Shown: positions 25,566 through 34,590 of the stretch, piece after piece
How positions within the stretch are numbered: position 1 is the first letter of the stretch
Layout of the letters: each line of letters starts with the position of its first letter
NCBI RefSeq assembly: GCF_017086465.1
Contig: NZ_CP070961.1
Span: 744,001 to 808,000 of the forward strand
Length of the DNA: 64,000 nucleotides
Direction: 5' to 3'
DNA from: Nocardioides sp. zg-1228
Lineage (GTDB): Bacteria; Actinomycetota; Actinomycetes; Propionibacteriales; Nocardioidaceae
Notes under the pieces: generated by a model
Told to the model about the DNA's origin: nothing
Databases searched by the model: none
The model's input: only the letters and a program-made list of their open reading frames with translations
Translations under genes and position numbers: made by a program

Positions 25566-25940
25566 ATGACTCTGACCCTGGGCATGATCACGATGGACAC
25601 CACCGATGCCCTGTCACTCGCCTCGTGGTGGGCCGAGCAGACCGGTGCCACGGTGGGCGAGACCAACGACGGCCACTACGTCCTGGTGAGCGGCGGCGGA
25701 CTGCCAGGCCTGCTCGCCTTCCAGAAGGTCGACGACCCGACCCCCGGCAAGAACCGGATCCACCTCGACCTCACCGCGCACGACCTGGACGCCGAGGTCG
25801 ACCGCCTGGTGGCCGCAGGCGCGACGCTGATCGAGCGCCGGGGGGACGACAGCTTCCGCTGGGTGACGCTGGCCGACCCCGACGGCAACCAGTTCTGCGT
25901 GGCGGCCGCTTCGGACGCATCGGGGCTCGACCCGTCCTGA
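25566..25940 (+). CDS. VOC (glyoxalase/bleomycin-resistance) superfamily protein
   Basis: This 124-residue protein is of the vicinal-oxygen-chelate fold, with two beta-alpha-beta-beta-beta halves. It opens with LGMITMDTTDALSLASWWAE. The mid segment KNRIHLDLTAHDLDAEVDRL and the C-terminal FRWVTLADPDGNQFCVA are typical of the family. Reaction unknown; many members bind hydrophobic small molecules or act as lyases/dioxygenases. It stands alone between the str terminator and the DNA glycosylase gene. Confidence 0.82.
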   Translation: MTLTLGMITMDTTDALSLASWWAEQTGATVGETNDGHYVLVSGGGLPGLLAFQKVDDPTPGKNRIHLDLTAHDLDAEVDRLVAAGATLIERRGDDSFRWVTLADPDGNQFCVAAASDASGLDPS

Positions 25941-25967
25941 GCCGCAGCGCAGGGCAGGATGGGCGCC

Positions 25968-26558
25968 ATGGGGTTCACCAAGGCAGAGCTGGAGGCGTTC
26001 CGCGACGTCGAGGTGCCCGACCTGCTCCCGGACGCCGACCAGCCGCTGCGGCTGCTGTTCGTCGGCATCAACCCCGGCCTGTGGACCGCCGCCACGCAGT
26101 CGCACTTCGCCCGCCCCGGCAACCGGTTCTACCCCGCCCTGCTGCGGGCCGGGATCATCCCGTGGCCCATCGCCCCGGCGGCCGGCATGAGCGACGAGGA
26201 CCGCGACGAGCTGCGCCGGCGCGGCATCGGCATCACCAACGTGGTGCCGCGGGCCACGGCCCGGGCCGACGAGCTGACCCCGGTCGAGCTGAAGGAGGGC
26301 GGGCGGCGGCTCCGCGAGCTCGTCGCGGAGCGGCGCCCCACCGTCGTGGCTGTCGCCGGCATCACCGCCTACCGCACCGCGTTCGGCGAGGCCGGTGCCC
26401 GGGTCGGTGAGCAGCCCGGGCGCTGGGGCGTGTCGCGGGTGTTCGTGGTGCCCAACCCGTCCGGCCTCAACGCCCACGAGACCGTGGAGACGCTCGCCCG
26501 GGCGTACGCCGAGGCGGCCCTGGCCGCGGGGGTCGTCGCGCACCTCCCGCGGCACTGA
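25968..26558 (+). CDS. mug: Mismatch-specific uracil/thymine-DNA glycosylase (Mug type)
   Basis: This 196-residue uracil-DNA glycosylase is of the MUG/TDG family, which removes U or T opposite G. Motif 1 is LLFVGINPGLWTAATQSHFA, with the GINPG signature. GNRFYPAL follows, and the second active-site motif is VPNPSGLNAHET. Two in-frame ATGs are close together (25959 and 25968). The second is preferred because CAGGAT lies about 8 nt upstream in the leaderless arrangement seen elsewhere here. Confidence 0.88.
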   Translation: MGFTKAELEAFRDVEVPDLLPDADQPLRLLFVGINPGLWTAATQSHFARPGNRFYPALLRAGIIPWPIAPAAGMSDEDRDELRRRGIGITNVVPRATARADELTPVELKEGGRRLRELVAERRPTVVAVAGITAYRTAFGEAGARVGEQPGRWGVSRVFVVPNPSGLNAHETVETLARAYAEAALAAGVVAHLPRH

Positions 26559-26577
26559 GCCGCACGCGCGGGCCCAA

Positions 26578-27021
26578 TCAGCCCATGTCGACGCCCTCGA
26601 AGTCCTCGGGCGTGTAGTCGCGCTGCTCGACCAGGACCATCCAGTTGCCCGAGTTGTCGCGCATCAGGGCCTCGACGCCGTAGGGCCGCTCCTCGGGCTC
26701 CTGGAGGAACTCCACGCCCTTGGCGCGCAGGCTGTCGTAGGTGGCACGGCAGTCGTCGACGGTCAGCCCGACGCCGGGGAGGCCGCCCTCGTCCTGGGCC
26801 CGGTTCATGGCCTCGATGAGGTAGTCGGGGAGCGGACCGCCCGGCGTCGTGAGGTGGAGGTTGACCTCGGGCTGGCTCGGGTGCACCACGGTGGTCCAGC
26901 GGAAGTCGGGTCCGAGCTGGAGGTCGTCGCCGACCTCGAAGCCCAGGACGTCGGTGTAGAAGGCGAGGGACTCGTCGATGTCCTTCACCCAGACGGACAC
27001 GAGGGAGATGTTGGTGATCAT
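26578..27021 (-). CDS. VOC superfamily protein
   Basis: This 147-residue glyoxalase-fold protein begins MITNISLVSVWVKDIDESL and contains FYTDVLGFEVGDDLQLGPDF, characteristic of the family. The C-terminal half has SLRAKGVEFLQEPEERPYG and RDNSGNWMVLVEQ. The function is unassigned. It follows the AraC-type regulator on the same strand but has its own TAGGCT element 6 nt before the ATG. It may therefore be transcribed separately. Confidence 0.83.
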   Translation of the reverse strand: MITNISLVSVWVKDIDESLAFYTDVLGFEVGDDLQLGPDFRWTTVVHPSQPEVNLHLTTPGGPLPDYLIEAMNRAQDEGGLPGVGLTVDDCRATYDSLRAKGVEFLQEPEERPYGVEALMRDNSGNWMVLVEQRDYTPEDFEGVDMG

Positions 27022-27027
27022 GCGGCG

Positions 27028-27033
27028 AGCCTA
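27028..27033 (-). promoter_or_regulatory. candidate -10 element before the VOC gene
   Basis: TAGGCT on the minus strand lies 6 nt before the ATG at 27021, within the end of the upstream AraC gene. Confidence 0.42.
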
Positions 27034-27510
27034 GGGACGCGGGTCGTCGTCGCGCTTCTCCTGCGTTGCGGTGCTGCTACCGCGCTCGACGAGCCTCGCC
27101 ATGAACACGTAGCAGCCGGGAATGCGGGGGTTGCCCTGCGCTGCGTAACGCTCCTGGAACTCGCGCGGGCTCTCTCCGACGATCTCGCGGAACCTCGAGC
27201 TGAACGAGCCGAGGCTGCTGTAGCCCACGGCGTGGCACACCTCGGTGACCGTCAGGTTCGCCGACCGCAGCAGGTCCTGCGCCCGCTCGACCCGGCGCTC
27301 GGCGAGGTACGCCCCGGGCGTCACGCCGTAGGTCATGGCGAAGGACCGGATGAAGTGGTAGCGGCTCATCCCGGCGATCGAGCCGAGGCGGTCGAGGTCG
27401 AAGGGCTCCGCGAAGTGCCGGTCGAGGTGGTCGCGCGCCCGACGCAGGTGGACCAGGACGTCGCCGGGCACGCGGCGCTGCTCGCTCACCTGACCGGCGG
27501 CGACCGTCAT
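27031..27510 (-). CDS. AraC-family transcriptional regulator (HTH-only)
   Basis: This 159-residue protein consists mainly of the double helix-turn-helix AraC domain. The first helix-turn-helix contains LDRLGSIAGMSRYHFIRSF, and the second VTEVCHAVGYSSLGSFSSRF, with REFQERYAAQ closing the domain. There is no N-terminal sugar-binding or other sensor domain, so it may respond to level of expression or a partner. It starts 7 nt after the GabD stop, with GAGG upstream of the ATG. This makes it the last gene of the polyamine operon. Confidence 0.87.
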   Translation of the reverse strand: MTVAAGQVSEQRRVPGDVLVHLRRARDHLDRHFAEPFDLDRLGSIAGMSRYHFIRSFAMTYGVTPGAYLAERRVERAQDLLRSANLTVTEVCHAVGYSSLGSFSSRFREIVGESPREFQERYAAQGNPRIPGCYVFMARLVERGSSTATQEKRDDDPRP

Positions 27511-27517
27511 CGGCGCC

Positions 27518-28999
27518 TCACAGGGCGCTGCCGACGTACTTGGTCTCGAGGTACTCCTCGATGCCCTCGAAGCCGCCCTCACGACCGAACCCCGAGTGCT
27601 TGACGCCGCCGAACGGTGCCGCGGGGTTGGACACGATGCCCGTGTTGACCCCGACCATGCCGAAGTCCAGCGCCTCGCTGACGCGCAGCACCCGGGCGTG
27701 GTCGCGGGTGAACACGTAGGCCACCAGGCCGTACTCGGTGTCGTTGGCGCGCCGCACGGCCTCGGCCTCGTCGGCGAACGTGGCGACCGGCGCGACGGGA
27801 CCGAAGATCTCCTCGCGGAGCACCCGGGCGCCCGGGGGGACGTCGACGAGCACGGTCGGCGGGTAGAAGTGGCCCGCTCCCTCGGGGACCTCGCCGCCGA
27901 CCAGGGCGCGGGCGCCGGACGAGACGGCGTCGTGGACGAGCTCGTGGACACCCGCCCGCGCCTTCTCGGTGATCAACGGGCCCACGTCGACCCCCTCGCG
28001 GGTGCCGTCGCCGACCGTCAGGGCACCCATTCGCTCGGCGAACCGGCGGGCGAACTCCTCGGCCACCGACTCGTGCACCAGGAACCGGTTGGCCGACGTG
28101 CAGGCCTCGCCGATGTTGCGCATCTTGGCGAGCATCGCGCCCTCCACCGCCGCGTCGAGGTCGGCGTCGTCGAAGACGAGGAACGGGGCGTTGCCGCCCA
28201 GCTCCATCGACACCCGCAGCAGCTGGTCGGCGGCCTGGGCGACGAGGACCTTGCCGACGGCCGTCGACCCGGTGAAGGTCAGCTTGCGCAGCCGGGAGTC
28301 CATGATGATCGGCTCGCACAGCGCGCCGGAGTCGGAGGTGGTCACCACGTTGAGCACTCCGGGCGGCAGGCCGACCTCCTCGAGCAGCGCCGCCAGGGCG
28401 AGCATGGTGAGGGGCGTCTCCGCGGCGGGCTTGACGACCATCGTGCAGCCGGCGGCGACGGCGGGTCCGATCTTGCGGGTGCCCATCGCCAGCGGGAAGT
28501 TCCACGGGGTGATCATCAGCGTCGGTCCGACGGGGCCCTTCATGGTGATCAGGCGGGTGTTGCCGCTCGGCGCGGGGGAGTAGCGGCCGTGGATCCGCAC
28601 CGCCTCCTCGGCGAACCAGCGGAAGAACTCGGCGCCGTAGGCCACCTCGCCCCTCGCCTCGGCGAGCGTCTTGCCCATCTCGAGGGTCATCAGGCGGGCG
28701 AAGTGGTCGGCCCGCTCGGTGAGCAGCTCGAAGGCGCTGCGCAGGATCTCCCCGCGCACCCGGGGCTCGGTGGCGCGCCACTCGGCCTGGGCCTCGGCCG
28801 CGGCCGCGAGGGCCCGCTCGCCGTCGGCCGGCGTGGCGTCGGCGACGCGCGCCAGCACCTGCTCGTCGGCGGGGTTGCGCACCTCGAGGGTGCCACCGCC
28901 CTCGGCGTCCACCCACGCCCCGCCGATGAGGAGCTGGGTGGGAACGGTCTCGATCACGGGGGCGGTCATGGGGTCCTTCAGGGGGTCGGTCACGGCCAT
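27518..28999 (-). CDS. gabD: Succinate-semialdehyde dehydrogenase
   Basis: This 493-residue aldehyde dehydrogenase most resembles GabD, which oxidises succinate semialdehyde to succinate with NAD(P)+. The general-base Glu is in MELGGNAPFLVFDDAD and the nucleophilic Cys in NIGEACTSANRF. PWNFPLAMGTRKIGPA and TFTGSTAVGK form the cofactor site. PFGGVKHSGFGREGG is the C-terminal family motif. The start overlaps the GabT stop by one base (TGATG). A second ATG at 28969 with GAAGGA upstream is equally plausible. It completes GABA catabolism with gabT. Confidence 0.88.
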   Translation of the reverse strand: MAVTDPLKDPMTAPVIETVPTQLLIGGAWVDAEGGGTLEVRNPADEQVLARVADATPADGERALAAAAEAQAEWRATEPRVRGEILRSAFELLTERADHFARLMTLEMGKTLAEARGEVAYGAEFFRWFAEEAVRIHGRYSPAPSGNTRLITMKGPVGPTLMITPWNFPLAMGTRKIGPAVAAGCTMVVKPAAETPLTMLALAALLEEVGLPPGVLNVVTTSDSGALCEPIIMDSRLRKLTFTGSTAVGKVLVAQAADQLLRVSMELGGNAPFLVFDDADLDAAVEGAMLAKMRNIGEACTSANRFLVHESVAEEFARRFAERMGALTVGDGTREGVDVGPLITEKARAGVHELVHDAVSSGARALVGGEVPEGAGHFYPPTVLVDVPPGARVLREEIFGPVAPVATFADEAEAVRRANDTEYGLVAYVFTRDHARVLRVSEALDFGMVGVNTGIVSNPAAPFGGVKHSGFGREGGFEGIEEYLETKYVGSAL

Positions 29000-30375
29000 C
29001 ACCCCACCCTGCCACCGACCGCGTCGTCGAAGGCGTCCTCGAAGATGTCGAGCCCCTCGGCGAGCAGGTCGTCGTCGATCGCGAGCGGCGGCAGGAACCG
29101 GAAGACGTTGCCGTAGGTGCCGCAGGTCAGGGTCACCAGCCCGCGCGCCGAGCAGGTGCGGTGGACGGCCGCCGCGAGCGCCGGGTCGGGCGTACGCCCG
29201 GGGCCGTCGGCGACCAGCTCGACCGCGAGCATCGCTCCCCGGCCCCGGATGTCGCCCACCCGGTCGGGGTGCCGCTCGGCGAGGGCACGCAGCCGCGGCA
29301 CGAACGCCGCCTCGACCTGGCGCGCCCGGCCCGGGAGGTCCTCGGCCTCCATCGTCTCGATCGCGGCGAGGGCCGCCGCGCAGGCGACCGGGTTGCCACC
29401 GTAGGTGCCTCCCAGGCCGCCGACGTGGACCGAGTCCATCACGTCCGCCCGCCCGGTCACCGCGGCCAGCGGCAGCCCTCCCGCCATGCCCTTCGCGGTC
29501 GTCACCAGGTCGGGCACGACGCCCTCGTGGTCGCAGGCGAACCAGTCGCCCGTGCGGGCGAAGCCGGTCTGGATCTCGTCGGCGATGAGCAGGATGCCGT
29601 GCTCGCGGCACCACTCCGCGACGCGGGCGAGCCAGCCGGGCGGCGGGACGATGAAGCCGCCCTCGCCCTGGATCGGCTCGATCAGCACGGCGGCGCAGCT
29701 GTCCTCGCCGACCTGCGTGTGGACCGTGGCCACGAAGGCGTCGAACGCCTCCTCGGCACAGGCCTCCGCGCCGCCCGGCCAGCGGTAGGGGTAGGCCATC
29801 GGAGCGCGGTAGACCTCGCCGGCGAACGGCCCGAAGCGGTGCTTGTAGGGCATGGTCTTGGCCGTCAGGGCCATCGTGAGGTTGGTGCGGCCGTGGTAGG
29901 CGTGGTCGAACACCACGATCGCGTCGCGGCCGGTGTGGTGGCGCGCGACCTTCACGGCGTTCTCCACGGCCTCGGCACCGGAGTTGAACAACGCCGAGCG
30001 CTTCTCGTGCTCACCGGGCGTGAGCTCGGCCAGCTTCTCGCAGACCGCGACGTACTCCTCGTAGGGCGTGACCATGAAGCAGGTGTGGGTGAAGTCGGCG
30101 ACCTGGCGCTGCACGGCCTCGACGACGCGGGGCGCGGCGTTGCCGACGCTCGTGACGGCGATGCCCGAGCCGAAGTCGATGAGCTGGTTGCCGTCGACGT
30201 CACGCAGGATGCCCCCGCCCGCCTGCTCGACGTAGACGGGCAGCGTGGTGCCGACCCCGGCGGAGACGGAGGCGAGCTTGCGGGCGTGCAGCGCCTGCGA
30301 GCGCGGGCCGGGGATCTCGGTGGCGAGGATCCGTTGCTGGGAGAGCGGGGTGCGGGTGTCACGGGGCGTGGTCAC
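28999..30375 (-). CDS. gabT: 4-aminobutyrate-2-oxoglutarate transaminase
   Basis: This 458-residue class III PLP aminotransferase has the features of GabT. These are SVGNAAPRVVEAV, NSGAEAVENAVKVARHHTGR, and the cofactor-binding region LLIADEIQTGFARTGDWF. The PLP lysine is in VTTAKGMAGGLPL. It converts GABA and 2-oxoglutarate to succinate semialdehyde and glutamate. The GTG start overlaps the stop of the saccharopine-dehydrogenase-like gene by 4 nt (GTGA) and the stop overlaps gabD. Confidence 0.92.
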   Translation of the reverse strand: MTTPRDTRTPLSQQRILATEIPGPRSQALHARKLASVSAGVGTTLPVYVEQAGGGILRDVDGNQLIDFGSGIAVTSVGNAAPRVVEAVQRQVADFTHTCFMVTPYEEYVAVCEKLAELTPGEHEKRSALFNSGAEAVENAVKVARHHTGRDAIVVFDHAYHGRTNLTMALTAKTMPYKHRFGPFAGEVYRAPMAYPYRWPGGAEACAEEAFDAFVATVHTQVGEDSCAAVLIEPIQGEGGFIVPPPGWLARVAEWCREHGILLIADEIQTGFARTGDWFACDHEGVVPDLVTTAKGMAGGLPLAAVTGRADVMDSVHVGGLGGTYGGNPVACAAALAAIETMEAEDLPGRARQVEAAFVPRLRALAERHPDRVGDIRGRGAMLAVELVADGPGRTPDPALAAAVHRTCSARGLVTLTCGTYGNVFRFLPPLAIDDDLLAEGLDIFEDAFDDAVGGRVG

Positions 30376-31655
30376 GAACGGTCCTCCAGGTGCCAGGGAG
30401 AGCCGTAGCCCTCCGGTCTCGGTGCGGCGAGCAGGTCGAGGAACGGCTTCGGCGCCATGGCCTCGGGGCCGAGGACCCCGCTGCCCGACCAGGTCCCGTC
30501 GGCCAGCAGCTCGAGGGCGACCACCGGGTTGATCGCGGTCTGCCAGACCACGCACTGCGCGCCGTAGTCGCGCATCGAGTCGGCGTTGTCGACGACGTGG
30601 TAGAGGTAGGTCGAGCGCGGTCGGCCGTCCTTGCCTGTGCCGCTCACCCAGACGCCGGCGCAGGTCTTGCCCTCCATCCGCGGCCCGATGGTCGCCGGGT
30701 CGGGCAGGCAGGCCGCGACCACGTCACGGGGGGAGACCTCCACGCCCTTGACGGTGACCGGCTCGGTCGAGTCGAGGCCGAGGGTGTGCAGGGTGCGCAG
30801 GATGCCGATCATCTCCTCGCCCAGGCCGTACTTGAAGGTCACCCGGTCGGCCTCGATCCAGCGGGGCATGAGGAGCACCTCCTCGTGCTCGACGTGCACG
30901 CACTCGACCGGCCCGATCCCCTCCGGGAAGTCGAAGACCTCCGGCTCCGAGAAGGGCGGCAGCGTGGAGAACCCCGACTCCAGGTCGCCGCCGCCCCTCT
31001 CGCGCTCCCAGACCACGGGAGGGTTGAGGCACTCCTCGATGATCGTCCACATCGAGAAGCCGGGGGCGAACACCTCGTTGCCGTCGTCGTCGCGGATGAC
31101 GAGGTTGGCGCCGTCGCGGGTGCCGATCTCGTCGATGTGGTCGAACAGCTCGTCGGCGGCGTAGCGCGCCAGGACGTCGGAGAGGCCGGGCTCGACGCCG
31201 ATGCCGAGCAGGGCGAGCCGCCCGGCCGCCTCCCACTCGGCGGCCCGGGCGAACTGCTCGTCGCCGAGCTTGACGCCGACCTTCTCGTGGGGTGCGTCGG
31301 GGTGGGGCACGGACAGGCTCATCGCCATGTCGAGGTAGTCGGCCCCGGCGGCGAGTGCCCCGGTGAAGATCGGCATCACGAACCGCGGGTCCACGGCGTT
31401 GAACACGTGGGTGGCGCCCACCCGGCGGGCGAGCGCCGCCACGGCGTCGGTGTCGGAGGCGTCGACCTGGGCGGCGCTGAGGCGCTCGTCGCCCGGGCGA
31501 CGTCCGCGCGCCGCGGCGACGGTGCGCTCGGCCCGCGCGAGGTCGTGGTCGGCCACCACCCAGGCCTCGAAGAAGTCGCGCTCGACGGCGATCCGGGCGG
31601 CGGCGTCGCCGACGCCACCTGCCCCCACCATCAGCACCCGCATCGGTTGGGCCAC
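30372..31655 (-). CDS. Saccharopine dehydrogenase-family oxidoreductase
   Basis: This 427-residue protein has an N-terminal Rossmann domain beginning MRVLMVGAGGVGDAAARIA, followed by the family segments HVFNAVDPRFVMPI and GALAAGADYLDMAM. LALLGIGVEPGLSDVLA and SGTGKDGRPRSTYLYHVVDN lie in the catalytic part. Relatives cleave or form secondary amines such as saccharopine or carboxy(nor)spermidine. Being inside a polyamine uptake and degradation operon, a polyamine-derived substrate is more likely than saccharopine. That is inference. It overlaps gabT (GTGA) and lies 30 nt after the permease gene. Confidence 0.83.
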   Translation of the reverse strand: MAQPMRVLMVGAGGVGDAAARIAVERDFFEAWVVADHDLARAERTVAAARGRRPGDERLSAAQVDASDTDAVAALARRVGATHVFNAVDPRFVMPIFTGALAAGADYLDMAMSLSVPHPDAPHEKVGVKLGDEQFARAAEWEAAGRLALLGIGVEPGLSDVLARYAADELFDHIDEIGTRDGANLVIRDDDGNEVFAPGFSMWTIIEECLNPPVVWERERGGGDLESGFSTLPPFSEPEVFDFPEGIGPVECVHVEHEEVLLMPRWIEADRVTFKYGLGEEMIGILRTLHTLGLDSTEPVTVKGVEVSPRDVVAACLPDPATIGPRMEGKTCAGVWVSGTGKDGRPRSTYLYHVVDNADSMRDYGAQCVVWQTAINPVVALELLADGTWSGSGVLGPEAMAPKPFLDLLAAPRPEGYGSPWHLEDRS

Positions 31656-31685
31656 GTCGTCGTCTCCTCGGTCTCGGGGTGGGGA

Positions 31686-32576
31686 TCAGCTCGTGTGCTT
31701 CGACGAGCGCAGCGAGCTCACGACCTGTGCGCCCACCACGAGCAGGACGGCCAGCACGAACATCGAGAACCCGATGACGTTGGCCTCGGCCGGGATGCCG
31801 CGCCGCGAGGCGACGTAGACGAACTTGGGGAACGTCGACTCGTTGCCGGAGACGAAGTTGGTGATGATGAAGTCGTCGAACGACAGCGAGAAGGCCAGCA
31901 TCGCCGCGCCGAGGATGCCCGGCAGGATCAGCGGGAAGGTGACCTTCCAGAAGGTCTGCAGCGGGCTGGCGTAGAGGTCCTGCGCGGCCTCCTCGATGCG
32001 GGGGTCGAGCGACTGGACGCGCGCCCTGACGGTCACGACCACGAAGCTCAGGCAGAACATGATGTGGGCGAAGACGATCGTGCCGAAGCCCAGGCTGATC
32101 CCGACGTTGGCGAAGCCCTGCACGAAGATCGTGAGCAGTGCCGCGCCCATCACGATCTCGGGCGTCGCCATCGGCACGAAGATCAAGATGTTGCTGGCCT
32201 GCTTGCCGCGGAAGCGGTAGCGCACCATCGCCAGGGCCATCATCGTGCCCAGCACGGTGGCGACGAGGGTGGAGATGGCGCCCACCTGCAACGAGGTCAC
32301 CAGCGACTCGCAGGCCCCCGGGACGCCGCACGGGTCCTTCCAGTGCTCCCAGGTGAACCCCTGCCACACGATGTTGGTCTTGCCGTGGTCGTTGAAGGAG
32401 AACGCGAAGGTGTAGGCCACCGGCAGGAAGAGGTAGACCAGCACCAGGATCGCCGCCAGGACGGCGAAGTGGTTGGCCAGCCACAGCTGCGCCCGCTTGG
32501 CGGCCGAGGGCCGGTAGGGCGCGGAGGGCGCGGCGCTCTCCTGCGCCGGCGCCGGGGGTCGTGTCGTGGTGGCCAT
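31686..32576 (-). CDS. Spermidine/putrescine-type ABC transporter permease (PotC-like)
   Basis: This 296-residue inner-membrane permease has about six helices. It begins with a Pro/Ala-rich cytoplasmic segment, and the first helix is LAAILVLVYLFLPVAYTFAF. The EAA loop that contacts the ATPase reads IEEAAQDLYASPLQTFWKVTFPLILPG. It pairs with the permease encoded one base upstream, the ATPase and the binding protein as a PotABCD system. Confidence 0.9.
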   Translation of the reverse strand: MATTTRPPAPAQESAAPSAPYRPSAAKRAQLWLANHFAVLAAILVLVYLFLPVAYTFAFSFNDHGKTNIVWQGFTWEHWKDPCGVPGACESLVTSLQVGAISTLVATVLGTMMALAMVRYRFRGKQASNILIFVPMATPEIVMGAALLTIFVQGFANVGISLGFGTIVFAHIMFCLSFVVVTVRARVQSLDPRIEEAAQDLYASPLQTFWKVTFPLILPGILGAAMLAFSLSFDDFIITNFVSGNESTFPKFVYVASRRGIPAEANVIGFSMFVLAVLLVVGAQVVSSLRSSKHTS

Positions 32577-32577
32577 G

Positions 32578-33492
32578 TCAGACCAGCTCCTCGGTGCCGA
32601 AGCGGCGGACGTAGAGGAACACCATCGCCAAGATGGCGGCCATCAGCGTGAACGAGAGGGCGGCGGCGACGGGATAGCCGCCGGGGATCGCGAGGAACTG
32701 GTCGTTGATGACGTTGCCGACCATCTTCCCGCGCTGGGGGCCGAGGAGCTCCATGTTGACGAAGTCACCGGCCGCGGGGATGAACGTCAGCAGGGTGCCG
32801 GCCATGACGCCCGGCATCGACATCGGCAGGGTCACCGTGCGGAAGGTGGTCAGGCCGTTGGCGTAGAGGTCGCCCCCGGCCTCGATGACGCGTGGGTCGG
32901 CCCGCTCGAGCGAGGCGTAGATGGGCAGCACCATGAACGGCAGGAAGTTGTAGGTGAGGCCGGCGACCACCGCGACGGGGGTGTTGATGATGGCCCCGCC
33001 GGGCAGCACGTGCAGGAAGTTGAGCACGGTGGCGACCGGGCCCTCGTCGGCGAGGATCTGCGACCACGCGAACGTGCGGAGGATGAAGGAGGTGAAGAAC
33101 GGCGCGACGACGCAGATCATCATCAGGCTGCGCCACCGCCCGGCCTTGAACGCCATCGCGTAGGCGAGCGGGTAGGCGATCACGAACGCCAGCAGCGTGG
33201 CGAGCCCGGCGTAGAGGAACGAGCGCGCGAAGTGCGGCGCGTAGTCGGTCAGCGCGCTCGCGTAGTTGGCGAAGTTGAGGTCGCGGTAATAGTAGCCGGG
33301 GAAGCCGGCGTAGCGGCTCTGCAGGCTGACCGAGGCCAGCTGCACCAGCGGCAGGATGAAGAAGACGCCGAGCCACAGCACGCCCGGGAGCAGCAGGAGG
33401 TAGGCCGTCCAGCCGCGCTTCCTGGTCTCCGGGGCCGCCGGGGCCGGGGCGATCGACGTGTCGCCCGCCGCCACGTGGGCGAGCCCGCTCAT
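32578..33492 (-). CDS. Spermidine/putrescine-type ABC transporter permease (PotB-like)
   Basis: This 304-residue permease has the first helix TAYLLLLPGVLWLGVFFILP and the EAA loop VIEAGGDLYANGLTTFRTVTLPMSMPG, ending in VRRFGTEELV. ATG start at 33492 overlaps the ATPase stop by 4 nt (ATGA). It forms the membrane channel with the neighbouring PotC-like permease. Confidence 0.9.
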   Translation of the reverse strand: MSGLAHVAAGDTSIAPAPAAPETRKRGWTAYLLLLPGVLWLGVFFILPLVQLASVSLQSRYAGFPGYYYRDLNFANYASALTDYAPHFARSFLYAGLATLLAFVIAYPLAYAMAFKAGRWRSLMMICVVAPFFTSFILRTFAWSQILADEGPVATVLNFLHVLPGGAIINTPVAVVAGLTYNFLPFMVLPIYASLERADPRVIEAGGDLYANGLTTFRTVTLPMSMPGVMAGTLLTFIPAAGDFVNMELLGPQRGKMVGNVINDQFLAIPGGYPVAAALSFTLMAAILAMVFLYVRRFGTEELV

Positions 33493-34589
33493 GGGGTCGC
33501 CACGGGGACGCCGAACGCGTGACCGGGGTTCCAGGTCAGCCAGACCTCGTCGCCCGGGCGCAGGTCGAGCGGCTCGACGTCGAGGTTCTGCTCGTAGCAG
33601 CTCCACGTCGTCCCGCTGGGCATGTCGACGAGGTAGCTGGTCGCCACGCCGAGGAACGACACGTCGCGCACCACGCCCTTGACGTCGTTGCCCACGCCGT
33701 CGGGCTGCGTGCGCGACACCGTCACCTTCTCCGGGCGCACGCCGAACACGACCTGGCCGTCGTGCACCTGCGAGCGGTTGCGGAGGATCTTGACCTTGGT
33801 GCCGACGACGTCGGCGACGAGGTGGTCGCCGTCGGTGCCCTCGACGGTCGCCACACCGGTGTTGGCCTGGCCGACGAAGTTGGCCACGAACTGGGTGCGG
33901 GGGAGGTCGTAGAGCTCCTCGGGCGGGCCCAGCTGCTCGATCCGGCCCCTGTTCATCACCGCGACCGTGTCGGCCATCGTCATGGCCTCCTCCTGGTCGT
34001 GGGTGACGTGGATGAAGGTCAGCCCGACCTCGGTCTGGATGCGCTTGAGCTCGACCTGCATCTCCCGGCGCAGCTTGAGGTCGAGCGCGCCCAGCGGCTC
34101 GTCGAGCAGCAGCACCTCGGGGTGGTTGACCAGGGCCCGCGCGAGCGCGACCCGCTGCTGCTGCCCGCCGGAGAGCTGGGCGGGCTTGCGGCCGGCGAAC
34201 TGGCTCATCTGCACCAGCTCGAGCGCCTCGTCGGCCCGCTGTGCGGCGTCCTTGTCCTTGCGGCGCTTGGGGCCGAACTCGACGTTGTCGCGGATCGTCA
34301 GGTGCGGGAACAGCGCGTAGGACTGGAACACCGTGTTGACCGGCCGCTCGTAGGGCCGCGACCCGGTGAGGTCGGTGTCGCCGATCATCACCCGGCCGGC
34401 GGTCGGCTGCTCCAGCCCGGCGACCATGCGCAGGGTCGTGGTCTTGCCGCAGCCCGAGGGGCCGAGCAGGGCGAAGAACGAGCCCCGGGGGACGGTGAGG
34501 TCGATGTCGTCGACGGCGGTGAAGTCGCCGAACGTCTTGGTCACGCTCTCGAGCCTGAGGTCGCCGCGCGCCTCGCGGAATCCAGCCAT
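33489..34589 (-). CDS. Spermidine/putrescine-type ABC transporter ATPase (PotA-like)
   Basis: This 366-residue ATPase shows all nucleotide-binding motifs. Walker A is LLGPSGCGKTTTLRM, the Q-loop is VFQSYALFPH, the ABC signature is LSGGQQQRVALARALV, Walker B is VLLLDEPLGALD and the switch His is VTHDQEEAMT. The C-terminal TOBE domain runs from about residue 280. MxxPot-type architecture (one ATPase homodimer for two permeases) fits the operon. The start lies 1 nt after the binding-protein stop. Confidence 0.93.
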   Translation of the reverse strand: MAGFREARGDLRLESVTKTFGDFTAVDDIDLTVPRGSFFALLGPSGCGKTTTLRMVAGLEQPTAGRVMIGDTDLTGSRPYERPVNTVFQSYALFPHLTIRDNVEFGPKRRKDKDAAQRADEALELVQMSQFAGRKPAQLSGGQQQRVALARALVNHPEVLLLDEPLGALDLKLRREMQVELKRIQTEVGLTFIHVTHDQEEAMTMADTVAVMNRGRIEQLGPPEELYDLPRTQFVANFVGQANTGVATVEGTDGDHLVADVVGTKVKILRNRSQVHDGQVVFGVRPEKVTVSRTQPDGVGNDVKGVVRDVSFLGVATSYLVDMPSGTTWSCYEQNLDVEPLDLRPGDEVWLTWNPGHAFGVPVATP

Positions 34590-34590
34590 G